Numbered from the stretch's first letter, positions 42,964 through 55,030 are shown. The stretch is 64,000 nt of DNA from Syngnathus acus (GCF_901709675.1 NC_051090.1:10294342-10358341); one strand, 5' to 3'. Notes: generated by a model not told the origin, from the sequence alone. Made by a program: numbers and translations.

Positions 42964-43295
42964 GACAGTTAATTAACAGTTAGGAGGGTGCGGGTTCGAT
43001 TCCACCTCCGGCCCTCCCTGTGTGGAGTTTGCATGTTCTCCCCGGGCCCGCGTGGGTTTTCTCCGGGCACTCCGGTTTCCTCCCACATCCCAAAAGCATG
43101 CTTGGTAGGCCGATTTAGCACTCCAAATCGTCCCTAGGTGTGAGTGCGAGTGCGAATGGTTGTTCGTCTCAGTGTGCCCTGCGATTGGCTGGCAACCAGT
43201 TCAGAGTGTACTGCCCAATGACTGCTGGGACAGGCTCCAGCACGCCCGCGACCCCTGTGGGGACAAGTGGTACAGATAATGGATGGATGGATGGA
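42964..43295 (+). mobile_element. tRNA-derived SINE with L2-like tail
   Basis: Near the left end is a tRNA B-box-like GGTTCGATTCC (42993-43003), then the GTGTGGAGTTTGCATGTTCT body shared by many fish SINEs, then the LINE-type tail ending in (GGAT)n. It is flanked by a perfect 13-bp target duplication TAGTTTTAATTAG (42951-42963 and 43296-43308), showing insertion by target-primed reverse transcription. Confidence 0.88.
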
Positions 43296-43308
43296 TAGTT
43301 TTAATTAG

Positions 43309-46242
43309 ATTTTAGAGCAGTTGTCATAGTTTTTGTTTTGGGGCATTGAATTCTTGATTTTAATTTAGTTATTACTTTTAATATGAGGTGTAGTTTCTTA
43401 AGATATGGAATGAAGGTACAAAACATGCAGAATTAACAAATTCACTCTTCAAACAGCAAAAAATAAACCCCATTTCTATATTCAGGATGATGTCAATGAA
43501 GTGGCTTTTCAGTGTTATCGGAGTAAAGTACTGACTACACCGCCGTATTTCTAACATTAGCTAGGTATATTTTTCCTATCAATGTGTTTTTCTCCACCAA
43601 ATGCCGACAGGCTGCAGAGACGGCATCTTTATAGGACAGATTGACTGTGCAAATCCTGAGCTTAATCCTCTCTGTCTGTGTTTGTATGTGAGCTCTTAGA
43701 TCAGCGCTTATTCCCATGTGACTTCGGGCCTAATCTCCGTTACGCCGCTTTACGTAACTCCATAAAGCACTACGGCGGCGACATCTGTGAGTTTGACTTG
43801 ATAAAATCAACATGTGGACAATAATGCCGAATGTTTGGACTCAAAGAGGGTCAAGAATGTTACAATTTCAGAGCGGGGAAATGTCAGAGAAGATCCTCAT
43901 CTGGTCCGGCATTACTGTGCCCCATTGCGCCAAGCAAGCATCATAAATGGGTGGAGGTGTTTGCCTTACATGGAGGAATTGGACTGTTTGTTTTTAATCT
44001 CCTAAGCCGTTTGCTGATCTTGCACCGTGCTCGTGTCTCGTCTTCACTTGCTTAAAGCATGCAAGGATTTGTGGTGCCCTTGATATCTGTCAGAGAAATG
44101 GACGACAAGGTATCAAATCATGCCTGGCTGCTTTCCCAGAGTTGTATCTCAAACGATACTCTTCACGTTTCATCTGCTTGTCAAGTGCTGTCACCAAACA
44201 AAAGTATTCCTTGTGTTGAAGCGAAATGAAACAGGATTCACGTGCCCGCTGGCGACCTGTCTCGTAAAAATATCAGTTGGCATAGACCCACGACGCTCAC
44301 GATGACAAGCAGGATAGAAATTGAGGGATGTCTCTACTTTCTCCTCCCCAGTCTTGGTCAGTGTTGGACAGAGTTAATCCCCCGGGTCTGTTTAACCAGG
44401 CCTTGGCTGATCCTCTTGGTAAATAGCCCAGCACTAAGTGGCTTTCAATCATTACCGCCAACTATCCTTATTAGTATTAATAGGCTTAGGAGAAGTTCTC
44501 CATCTCCATGCCGACTTCCTGTCTCTCCGTAATGGTCGCTTGCTCCCGCTTTGGATTCCATTTTGTTCGTGTGTATATTAATGTCCGCTTGCATTAGAAT
44601 TAACATCTATCTCTCTGTGGGGAACTGGGCCCCAAGGAACTGAGCTGAAATAGTGCTCCCGGCTCAGAGCAATTTAGAAAATGAATTCCGGATTTGATGG
44701 TGGGCCAAATGTCAATTGGTCTTTAGCTTCAGTGGAGGAAAAAAACTCATTCAATTTGGACTTTAAGCGATCTTAAAATGATTTCCGTTTTTGTTTTGGC
44801 AATAGACGTCCACTGTATGGGCTGCAATAGAAACGTGATGTCTGGTGTTAGTCTCCCCCGTGTGGCTAAGAGGAGATATTACAACTTGTACAAAGAATTT
44901 GAGGGGAAGCTTGACGCTAATTTGGTCATTCACAACCTGAGAATAAGACAGAACGGAGCTCACTGATTTATCAGAATTCCAAATTAAGATCAAGAAACAG
45001 CCCAACATGAGCTTTTTTTTGTCTGCAGATTTTTGAGGAAAGTAAAATGAAAGCTGCTTTATTATGCTTGCATACCAACTTGTAGTCGTCTCAACCTTCT
45101 TTTGGGTGTCCAGTTTTGCGAACGTGAGAGAGGCATTAATATTGCAGCAGCTTTCACTTCCTGTAAACTGGTGGCTGAAAACTTGACCCGTTGACACATT
45201 CGGAAAGTGCATTTGAGCAAGCAAACACCCAATAGTTTGACTTTTTTTTAAGATGCACTGCTATGTCGTTGCTCTTTTCCATAGAAAAATTTAACATGAC
45301 AATTTTCCGTCAGTGTTTGAATATTGTCAAATGACCATAGCGAGAAGAAATGTGTTTGGATCAAGTTACCATGGTCACTGTGAGTCTCACAACATGTGTC
45401 TGGGTCATGTATCATGTGCATGTGTTTGCTGTTGCCATAGTAACACTCAGCCCAGGTGACCTGGGCTTGTGTTCAGACATGCCAGAAACAAGTTCATCTC
45501 GGCAGATGGACATCTCGGGCCACGGTTTAGCTGACGGTATGAGTGGTTTTCAGCTGCTGCGGGATTAACGGAGCATTTCAGTTTGCCACTTGAGTCCGAG
45601 TTCGTGTGCTCTGATAACTAGTCGGCCACGTTCATGTTATCTGAAAAGCCTCTAGTTGACCCCTCAAAGTCTGCTCACACCTCAAGATAACAATAAAACT
45701 GATTTGACAAATGATTTCCTGTCAAATGTTTTGTGCCGTGCTTCGAGCGGGCCTCGGCAGCATCCAAGCCTGGAGGCAGTCAACCCGGCCGTCCGTCAGC
45801 AATTCCAAGTCCTCTAATAGTTGTCTGTGTTGAAATGACGAGGCTTTCATCTGCGTGTCTGGCCTCTTCTGCTACACGACTTTAATGGCCCTGACGTCAT
45901 GTAAGCCCCAGCAGCTGGCTTCTTGTGTGCGCGCTATGTGTGTGTGTCCGTCCTAGTAGATGAGCGGGGAGGTGTTTCTACCTGCATGCTGGTGTGGCTC
46001 TAATCCTTGTTTGTTCTGCTCTAGCACCAGGAGAGAATGTTCACCTCCTCCCAACACACACACGCACACACACATCATGCACACCTGCAGCCACGCATCA
46101 ACACTCACACAGAGACGCTTAATATGCTTTGTATGTGCAGTATTTTTTTTTTTATCATCTGCAGCTTGTGTGCAGTTAGTCTCAACACAATGTGTAAAAA
46201 TGTGACTGACTACCACTGTGGCCATCATTGTCTAGTTTAGAA
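43309..46242. other. Gene desert, no coding gene seen
   Basis: No splice-bounded protein-like exons. A stretch near 44560-44700 is unique, moderately AT-rich and holds a TATTAATG...ATTAGAATTAAC cluster, so it could be a conserved regulatory element; this is a guess without alignment. An X-box is at 45431. Confidence 0.4.
45431..45444. promoter_or_regulatory. RFX X-box-like site
   Basis: GTTGCCATAGTAAC fits the RFX consensus GTNRCC-N2-RGYAAC completely, with near-palindromic halves. It lies in unique non-coding DNA about 4 kb from the atp11b 5' end. Binding is not shown. Confidence 0.45.
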
Positions 46243-46628
46243 CAGGGATTGTCAACCGGTGGTCCCCGGCCCTCTAGTGGTCTGGAGCGGTATTGCAGGT
46301 AGTTCACAAAATTGCAAATGGAAAATAATTGTAACATTTTTAAAAATAAAATTGATTTATTATTTAGACTTGATTTATTTTCCAGCTAATTTTGTGAATC
46401 ATTTACCAATCCAAATATATATAAGTACATATATATAATATAATATAATATAATATAATTAATATAATATACATCGAATATAGCCGAGATCCCCAAAATA
46501 GACATACAGATGCAAATAAATAGCCTGTATAGGTCTATCCTCCTTTGGTGCAAAATAAAATAATATTCCCCCCGAGTGGCTTCTTGGTTATAATGGTGGT
46601 CCCTTGGACAAGAGCAGTTGAAAACCCG
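46243..46628. mobile_element. hAT-type MITE, copy 2 (inverted to copy 1)
   Basis: Begins CAGGGATTGTCAACCGG and ends CAGTTGAAAACCCG. The interior is the reverse complement of the 42002-42349 element (GATTTATTATTTAGACTTGA, GATGCAAATAAATAGCCTGTATAGG-type segments shared). Flanks GTTTAGAA (46235-46242) and TTTTAGAC (46629-46636) agree at 6 of 8. A (TATAA)n expansion sits inside near 46435-46472. Confidence 0.8.
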
Positions 46629-47009
46629 TTTTAGACTTTAAATTTGTTCAAATATAAATGAGTTTTTGTCCCCACTGTTGCGGTACTTTTGGAGGAGGTG
46701 GGGCTGGGTTCGTGGGGTGAAGATTACCTCTCAACTCGAGTCTGACTAATGTCTCGGAATTGAGTTTTACATACCAGTCAGTCACTTGGTTAATCTACAA
46801 GTAAGGGCGAAAAAAAGACCACCAACGCGCTCTGACGGGTTGATCTGAAATTGTGAGTGCATGCGCAACAGACAGACGGACGGACGGACGCGTTATCGTC
46901 TGACAGCTTTGATACGAGCTCAAGTGTAAAGATTTGCTTACTTCTTTGCACAACTTCTCTTATCTTCACTCACTGGCGTTCGAACTGATAGGACCACGAC
47001 TGCCACTTC

Positions 47010-47066
47010 GTGTGTGTGTATGTACGTGTGTGTGTGTGTGTGTGTGTGTGGAAGTGTGTGTGTGTG
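47010..47066. repeat. (GT)n microsatellite
   Basis: Interrupted GT/TG array with TATGTACG and GGAAG interruptions. Confidence 0.9.
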
Positions 47067-48098
47067 TTGTCTCCCCATTCTGAAATCCCTCAAGTTTTAA
47101 CTAATAGAATCCAGACTATAGGAAGCATTTATTTCCAGTTTGACTGGAACTGACTTTGTCTCTCTGTTACATCCAGAATCTAGTCAGTACGTGTGTGTGC
47201 GCACGTGTGTGTGCGTGGAGACGGAAAGACCAGCATGTCTCGGTCGTTGCCTCCATAACGCCCAGACCAAACATGTGTCCTGCCTTCATCTCCCTCGCGT
47301 ACGTTTTTATCGCCACGGCAGCCCCCATATTTTGTCCTCTGAAGAGGCGGCATGCCCGGCACCCCCCCCTGCACACTTGGAAGACAAAGCAGGAAAGAAA
47401 AGGAAACGGACGGGGGCTTTTGAAAAGTGCCTGTCTCAAGGCGTGTGGGTGTGTGGTCTGTTTGTGGTGACTCAAATTAGATGAATGGCCTCTTATGTAA
47501 TTTATATAAGGATTATTGGTATTTTTTTAATAACACCCTAAACCCTTCTTAATCCTAATCTCACCCCCCCAACCCTAACTCCAAAAGTATTTGTCCAAGT
47601 GATTGTCGTATCGGTAGCAAAATGAACATTTAATCTTTTGAGATAACAAATATATTGTGACTTACTGCTGAACTCCAAATCCAAACAACGGTATTACGTT
47701 TAACTTTTTTTTTTTGCGGTGGGTTATAATGTATACATATCACCACTAGATGACAGTACACACCCAGCAATAAGTGCAAAGTGGTCCAGATTCAGAGCGA
47801 CGGCTGCATCAGTGTCAAGTTTTGTCGGTCATGAATCCTCAACCAGAAACTGCATTTGGTACACATGTGAAGAGCCTTGATAGATAAAATATTTTAATTT
47901 CCCCACCCAAAACTTTTGATGTAATTTAATTGTTTCTTTCATTTGTTGAGGTTATGTCACTCGTCAACCTCCCGACGAGTAACCTTGCTTCTGTACACCT
48001 GGCCTAATGTACACACAAATACGATGGAAATGTCCATGTTTACTTGCAGCAGCTGCTGCCTCTTTGTGAGGATGTTAATCCCACCTCAAACTGGAAGT

Positions 48099-48164
48099 AC
48101 ACACACATACACACACACGTGCACGCACACACACACGCACACGCACACACGCACACACACGCAC
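48099..48164. repeat. (CA)n microsatellite with CG interruptions
   Basis: CACACA units interspersed with GCAC; alternating purine-pyrimidine throughout, so Z-DNA-prone. Confidence 0.9.
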
Positions 48165-49705
48165 AAGGCTCCGCATTTGTATCAATGGCTTCGTCAATAT
48201 TAGCTTGTTTGGAACATTTGTGTTTGATGTATTGTCCATAAAAAGCCTTTGCATAGAAGTCACTGTTGACTCTGATGTCCGTAAGAACAAAACTAAGAAC
48301 GAGCGAGTGGAGGGAATGGGCCTTCACAGACATGTTGATGAATTCAGAGGTCGTTTGAGCTCATTCTCTGAAGCAGGCGGGGGATATTTATTGCACACCT
48401 AGAGATGCAATTGTTGCACTCACCAAACCTTTTGAAACAGATCCAGTTATATGTGTGGTTATTATTTTATAAAGCAGATGTTTGCAAATGTCTTGTTTGG
48501 GTTCAACACAAAATAGACTGTTTTCATAAATTAATGAATAATTATTGCTGAGAAGCTGACATTAGCAGAGGATTTGGACGATACCATTGGTAAGAAAAGG
48601 CTGTAAACAATTACTCGATTATTGAAGTGGTTGTTAATTTCATTATCGATGACTTGTCGATTAATTTTGTCAACTCTAGTTGTCACTTGTCAGAGCCGAG
48701 AAAAGTCGAACTTGTAAGGGGCAATTTGAAATTAACAGGATAGAAATGTCTCTATCCACCTCCCTGCCCGCCCTTCTCCCTCTTCTGGTCTTGTTCGCTT
48801 GGACTTGAGTATCAGTGGTTGTTTTTTGCCTTGCGCGATAATTACAATGTGTGTGTGTATGAGAGAGTGTGTGTGTGTGACTGAGTGAGTGTGAGCGTGA
48901 GCCCAACCAGACACTCCAATGCATGAGTAGCTTGGATCCTTGCCAGCATGTCGGCGCTAGCAACAAGATTTGACTTGGCCCGCTGCGAGCGAGAGGGAGC
49001 TGGCATATGCTCAGCATTGGCATATGGATCTTTGTTGGTCCGTTTTGGACCATTTAGTCATTCTGTCAACTCCAACTGGAGCACTTAGTGAATTGCTGAT
49101 CCTCCTGCTCGCGAATCGCGCGCAATTCTCACACATGCACACACGCAAGCCAAGATTTGAGTCTGCTGCTCGACCGTCTGTTCCCGTTCACATGGCCCGA
49201 ATAAAACCAAGACCCACTTCCAATTCATCCTTTTAAGCGGCATGCGCAATCCCTGGCTCAAGCTGACGTGGCCTTCAGTCCAAGTGCATCCTTGCCAAGT
49301 TGCCCCCTTCGGCCGCAATGAATGTGCTTTGACGGCGGGCCGGGTGGCACCGGCACCACATTTGCTTGCACTTCTGAATCCACCTCGTGAAATACCGTCC
49401 GAGTCTCAAGAGGCTCTGATGCATGCTTCAATTCAGAGTTTTGTGGTTTTGTCCTCTTAAGATCAAGAATTTGGAAGGATGGATGATAAAATATGGAAAT
49501 GGCATATAGCTCAAATCATCAAATAGTTCTGCCATTAAAAAAAGGTGAGAAACTAGTAAACATAATAATATAATTGAAAGAGTCTGGTTGATTGACAGCT
49601 GACTTGACTCAAAACATATTTTCAGTGGCCTGATTTGAACCCAACAGTGCATGTTTGTCACTTAGCAACCTTTGGATTTTTGTTGTTTTGGTCTGAGTCA
49701 GTCAC

Positions 49706-49777
49706 ACGCGCACACACACGCCCGCGCACACGCCTGCGCACACGTCCGTGCACACGCCCGCGCACACGCACGTGCAC
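49706..49777. repeat. CACACG(C/T)CCGCG minisatellite
   Basis: About five degenerate 12-bp units of the type CACACGCCCGCG. Almost entirely alternating purine-pyrimidine and unusually GC-rich for this AT-rich desert. Confidence 0.8.
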
Positions 49778-49782
49778 ACATA

Positions 49783-49830
49783 GAGAAGCCTGATTAATGG
49801 AAGCTAATTAGCAATGGTAATGAGCAGGTG
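49783..49830. promoter_or_regulatory. Possible enhancer fragment with TAAT cluster
   Basis: Contains GATTAATGG, GCTAATTAGC (palindrome) and GGTAATGAGC within 45 bp of unique DNA, a typical pattern for vertebrate conserved non-coding elements. No conservation data were available. Confidence 0.25.
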
Positions 49831-49909
49831 TCTGAGAATCAGCCAGCCAAAGGGGCTGAGGGGGGATCATGTGTTGCGCAAGTGTGCATGTAGGAGACAG
49901 CACGAGACA

Positions 49910-49942
49910 GACAACAGACAGACAGACAGACAGACAGACAAG
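49910..49942. repeat. (GACA)n microsatellite
   Basis: Repeated CAGA/GACA tetramers followed by a short CA array. Confidence 0.9.
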
Positions 49943-50152
49943 ACAGACATTACACACACACATCATACACACATGATTTTTTTTGCAAGGGTTGCAAAAC
50001 CCTTCTTGTCGACCTCACACTTATTTTGTGTTTGCTAGTTTCTCACCTTTTCGGAGAGAAATTCACATAGACCTAGACGGAAAGGCCAGTGGTTGGGTCA
50101 TATGGCTGCGGTGGAGAAAGAGCTTAACTTGCTTGGCACATACATATGCATA

Positions 50153-50179
50153 CACACACTTACACACATGCACCCCCAC

Positions 50180-50257
<78 letters not shown>
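50153..50257. repeat. Long (CA)n microsatellite
   Basis: Starts impure (CACACTTACACACATGCACC) and becomes a pure CA run of roughly 70 bp from about 50187. Confidence 0.95.
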
Positions 50258-50260
<3 letters not shown>

Positions 50261-51553
50261 GGTTTATCACCCTCTCCTGTTCCCACACACTCACCTTACA
50301 CCATTACCTGTCTGCTAGAGCCAATCATCCAATCACAGCCCAAGGTTTTGGTCAGGTGACCTGATCAGGAAACACTAGTAGGGGGATGAAGTTACACACA
50401 GTTCTGGTCTGATAACAGCTCTCTGTCTATCCTCCTCTCTCTCTCTGTCGTTCTCTGCCCCTTTCCCTGCTCTGCAATTTACAGATTCTGTTTCACCTTT
50501 TCTTTCATGTTAAACTGCTGGATCCTGAAGTGTGTGTGTGTGTGCCTGTTTGTGTGAGTGTTTGATATTGGCAGGTAAATAATATGGAACCGAAACAAGC
50601 TTCCAAATAAACATCCTGATGTTGATATGAAGTAATTCACGAAATGTACAATTGATAATTAAATAATGAAATACATAAGTTGGCGACTCGAGGCACAGGA
50701 GGGAGACGATGATAATGATGATGATGTTCATGTTTTCTAGTCTGACTCTGCTGCGTTGAGAGATTTGCCAGGCCAGTCAAGTGACGCTTCACCGCACTGA
50801 TCTGTCAACTGTGAATGACAAGGTCAGTCTTCAGTCTCCTAAAGTGTAACGCGACTCCTGTACGTGAGTGTAGCCCCGACCCCATGACCTCCGACCCCAC
50901 CTGCCAAGTTATTCTCATGCCACCCTGACCTGCCATGAAACCAGAGAGCACCAAACATGCCAGTATCAAACATCGCCAGAAAGGAAACTGGACCTAAAAT
51001 CAAAGTGACAAGTTCATTATAATTTCATCAGCCAGCACATTTTACAATATGATACATCTTTCTTTTTTAAAGCGCTTTTATAGTAGTTTACGCCATAGCA
51101 AAGCGCTTTACGAAAACATAATAATACAGCAGAAAATATCACAGGAACTATTAGCAATAATATAAAAGTAACAATTTAGAGAAAAAATATATAAAAAAAA
51201 AAAATCTCCTCAGATTGCTGGCCACCTCTGTAAAATCGGCGACATTCTTAGCTAAAGGGGATGTCAAGTCCAAAATCTTCATAATAATATGGTCCATGCC
51301 AGAGACCTACTAGATTGAACACAGCATTCCAATCAATATGGCATGGGTAAAATATGAATGAAGCTGCAAAATCTACTCGTTTGTATCCATTTCAGGCAAC
51401 AGCCATTTTGAATGCTAAAGTATACTCTGCTAGAGATGCTAACACTCATGCTAACACTCATGTAATCCTCTCATTTTCTCCAGATAACGAAGGAATATGA
51501 AACATGCTTAAGTACAGTATCTGAATCATGATTTACTGCTACTCTGTATTACA

Positions 51554-51858
51554 AGCTCAGTGGCCTAGTGGTAGAATGTCCACCCTGAGACTGGAAGGTT
51601 GTGGGTTCAAACCCGGGCCATACCAAAGACTATAAAAATGGGACCCATTGCCTCCCTGCTTGGCACTCAGCGTTAAGGGTTGGAATTGGGGGGTTAGATC
51701 ACCAACTGATTCCCGAGCGCGGCAACGCTGCTGCTCACTGCTCCCCTCTCCCCCAGGGGATGGATTAAAATCACACGGGGATGGGTTAAATGCAGAGGAC
51801 AAATTTCACCACACCCAGGTGTGTGTGTGACGATCATTGGGACTTTAATCTTAATCAG
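51554..51858 (+). mobile_element. tRNA-derived SINE
   Basis: The head resembles a tRNA with an A-box-like TGGCCTAGTGG and a B-box GGTTCAAACC (51604-51613). The body (ACCCATTGCCTCCCTGCTTG, ...CAGAGGACAAATTTCACCAC) is a familiar teleost SINE body, and the 3' end is GTGTGTGTGACGATCATTGG-GACTTTAATC. I do not assign a family name with certainty. Confidence 0.85.
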
Positions 51859-53635
51859 ATGCATTTTAGAAAGGGTCAAAAGTGCCTTTGCTGGATGTTT
51901 TTGTGACACTCGGTCCCTGCCCCAACAGTTTCCACCACATGGTGGACAGATGACAAGATTTTTCCGCCTCTGTGTTGCACACATTACAATCTTCAAATTG
52001 ACCAATGCAGGCAAACATTTACCCATGAAGCCAGAATGGTGTCGACTCGACGCACATTCCAGCTATTTAGAAAGGTCATGTTTCTTTTTTTTTTTTTCTG
52101 CTTCTCACATGGAACACCATGCCAACACATTCCGTGCTATGGCTTCATTTGCAAAGAAACTAAAACACGCCAGACAAACCAAGGCCACCTACCTCCATTT
52201 ATTATTATCATCATTGTTATGTATTTATTTATTTATTTGTATAAAAGCTGCCGAAGGCCGTTGAATGTAACTCACCTTGGAAAGCAGGAAATGCGGGATC
52301 TACTTTTTGTAAACACAGCTTACTCAAGGTTAACGTTTACTAAAAGTGTCGTTTATGTGTTTTGGTTTTTCCATCGCAAATTCTTTGGTGAGATTCTACT
52401 TTTGTACCCCAGTCAATAATACGACACACAAAAAGGCCGTCGACCACGGCAACGCTCCAAATGGGGCTTGACATGAAACCAAAATGGTGGCCATGAAGCC
52501 CGAAGGCGGAGGCAATTGCGACATATTTTTCTCCCATACACTCTTTTTAAAAAAGGCTCATACCTTTGATTGTTATTCTCGTGAGGGAGATCTTTTGTCG
52601 TTTGGGAGGAAGCGTTGAATACACGTACCCCTTGGGGTTAATCAAAAATTTGACCTCTCTGATAAACCTGCGTGTGAAGTTGTGCTGTCATCTGTGTTTG
52701 CAAGGATCTTTATATGCTGCCTCGTTTTGACTCAAACTTCTTTGTTGAAGAGATACAGCCAATTGTCTTTGGCCGCAGCGGCGTCGAGATAAGCCGCCGG
52801 CCGGCTCTACTCCACGCACGTTCATATTATCTTTACGGTGAGACATTGTCCTCTGTTTGTTCAAGAAGTGGGGCGCAATAATCCCACTGTTCCAGATAAC
52901 GCCTGGCCATCGTTTTTTTTAAATACTGGCAGACAGAAGTTATTGAAATGTTCAAGAGCGACATTTGAATGTTTTCCAAAGCTGATTTCAGAGGCTGCTC
53001 GACTTGAGTGCATACGTAAACAGGAAGCAAGAAAATAGCTGGTTGCGTTCTCCAAGTTTTAATGCCATGTCAAGACATAAGTAGATAACGTGTGTTTATG
53101 TTTAATTTGACACTGGGGTGGAGTGTTGAATCCTGTCCAACAGTGATAAGAGTTTTGGTGGCAGGGTAACATGAACCCTAAGTGACATACATAAGAGAGG
53201 GAGGGGCAGGGGTGTGCGAGGACATGCTTTAAGACGCATCCACTCCGTAGTGTGACACTAAATCCCATTCATGGCAACAAACACGTTGGCAGGAGTGGGA
53301 TGGAGGTGTGGTGAGGAGCTTTATTACACGCCAACCAGAAAGACGCGCGGCACGGAGACGCAAAGTCTACCGTGACATGTCGCACCGCCAAACGGGAGGA
53401 AGGGCCAATCCGCTCGACACGTTGCTGCTCGGCCCGAATCGAATATAATCTTCAAATAGCTCAAAACTGTTCCATTAAGTGTGCTACCACCGTTCTCCCC
53501 CAAATCAAATCAGGCTTCCATGTGTGGCATTTGCATGTTCTCCTTAGACAAAATTAGGTATGCACATGAGTACATAGTACATGACATGCCTATCCATTTT
53601 TATTTTTATCTAAAATTTGTTATTTATTTATAAAT

Positions 53636-53853
53636 TTATTTATTTATTTATTTATTTATGGATGTATGTAGTATGTACTGTATGTATGTATGTATGTATG
53701 TATGTATGTATGTATGTATGTATGTATGTATGTATGTATGCATCCATCCATCCATCCATCCATCCATCCATCCATCCATCCATCCATCCATCCATCCATC
53801 CATCCATCCATCCATCCATCCACACACCCATCATTTATTTATTTATTTATTTA
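53636..53853. repeat. Compound tetranucleotide array (TTTA)(TGTA)(TCCA)(TTTA)
   Basis: (TTTA)n from about 53636, then (TGTA)n from about 53682 to 53739, then (TCCA)n to about 53820, then (TTTA)n again at 53833-53853. Three different four-base units abut, all with a T/A frame, in a 218-bp block. Confidence 0.95.
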
Positions 53854-54449
53854 TTACCTTTGAGAACATTTTAGTTGAATTCACGTTTGCATGACCTTTA
53901 GGCCTTTGGCCTTGGTCCTCGGATGATGTGAGATCTCACCAAAGTTCAAACATTTCCAGACTTTTCCATTGTCTGCTTCAATTATATGAAACTGAAGATG
54001 ATCCTAAAAGGAAAACGACGAAAGAACAGAGAAGTTGTAGGGGTCGAGTAATCAGAGATAAAAAGGGGAGGGGTGGAGCACTAGAAGATGATGAGATACA
54101 CCTAATCATTCTCCATATGTTGGTGTAATCACCCTTCTCCACCCATCCTGCTTTATACCAACGCACCTGTTACCTGCTTGAGGAGAATTTTTTTTTAGAG
54201 AATGATAGTGTAGCATTTGGGAAATGGATCTGTCGGTTGGAGAAAATTCATTTCCTCTTTCGCTATTGTTCCTTTCTGTCAGGGCAAACTCAACTTTAAT
54301 GTTAATTTGACAAGTTGGACGATACCAAAATCGACACTTATCTTAATGAAACAGTGGAAACGGAATCTACGTTTGTGCCGTGTTAGTGCCTCTCATTGTA
54401 TCGATAGCACAGTCAGAAAGAAGAATAGAGAGAGTGAAAAGTGGTGACG

Positions 54450-54600
54450 CTGTCTTTTAATTGCAGCTGTAATTGAGTTAATTTGTCCACATCTACATGA
54501 GCTGTGAGGATTCTCCGCACATTGAAAGGCATGCCAAGCGTAATTGAGCTCTTATGAGACGGGAAACCTCACACACAATCAATGCATACGTACGTTTTCT
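54450..54600. promoter_or_regulatory. Possible conserved non-coding element
   Basis: Unique sequence with TTTTAATTGCAGCTG (a TAATT core beside a CAGCTG E-box) and two GTAATTGAG repeats about 75 bp apart. Such pairings are common in neural enhancers. Only motif content supports this. Confidence 0.25.
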
Positions 54601-54667
54601 TTAAAGGCCAAAATACATTTTGTGTGGAGGTCATCTTCTTTCATTGCCTGCAGTAAGTCGGATTAGT

Positions 54668-55030
54668 TTCCAGTCAGGGTTGGACTCCGCCAAGGTTGTC
54701 CTTTGTCACGATTCTGTTCAACAAAATTTTGTTGAGGGCGGTCCGCTTTGCTGGCCCCAGTATTGTGTCTCTGCTTTTTGCAGATGATCTGCCACTGTTG
54801 GCTCCCTCAAGTCACCATGTCCAACACTCACTGAAGCGGTTCGCAGCAGAGTGTGAAGCAGCTTGCAGGAAAATCAGCACCTCCAAATCTGAGACCACAG
54901 TCCTCAGATGGAAAAGGATTGAGGGCCTTCACTATGTTCCAAGATCCCAGATACAAGCAGCCAAAGTGAATTGCGGGCTCGGAGTAGAGCCAGAGGAAGT
55001 GGCTCGGGCATCTGATTTGGATGCAACAGT
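54668..55030 (+). mobile_element. Internally deleted LINE reverse-transcriptase fragment
   Basis: The translation contains LFADDLPLLAPSS, the reverse-transcriptase catalytic FADD motif, and downstream RFAAECEAACRKISTSKSE, typical of fish non-LTR retrotransposons (Rex/L2-like). It then jumps to a GVEPEEVARASD segment that normally lies near the C-terminal end, so a large internal part is missing. The upstream part is frame-shifted. Not functional. Confidence 0.8.

Larger units (their letters stand above)
46629..51553. other. Gene desert with dense microsatellites
   Basis: No gene recognised. Several CA/GT arrays (listed separately) interrupt unique DNA. The segment 49783-49830 (GATTAATGG, GCTAATTAGCAATGG) is a tight cluster of homeodomain-type TAAT cores. 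Confidence 0.4.
51859..54667. other. Gene desert with compound microsatellite
   Basis: No gene recognised. A segment around 54450-54600 (TTTTAATTGCAGCTGTAATTGAG, GCGTAATTGAGC) is unique and TAAT-rich and may be a conserved element. Purely visual assessment. Confidence 0.35.

Noticed and set aside
51554-51625. tRNA gene
   Set aside because: A- and B-box-like motifs are present, but the cloverleaf does not close and the sequence continues into a SINE body; it is the tRNA-derived head of a retroposon.
53640-53850. CRISPR-like array
   Set aside because: Simple tandem repeats without spacers, in a vertebrate genome.
53617-53894. Protein with repeated His-Pro-Ser-Ile residues
   Set aside because: It is a translation of the TCCA/TGTA microsatellite; open in several frames because the repeat unit has no stop.
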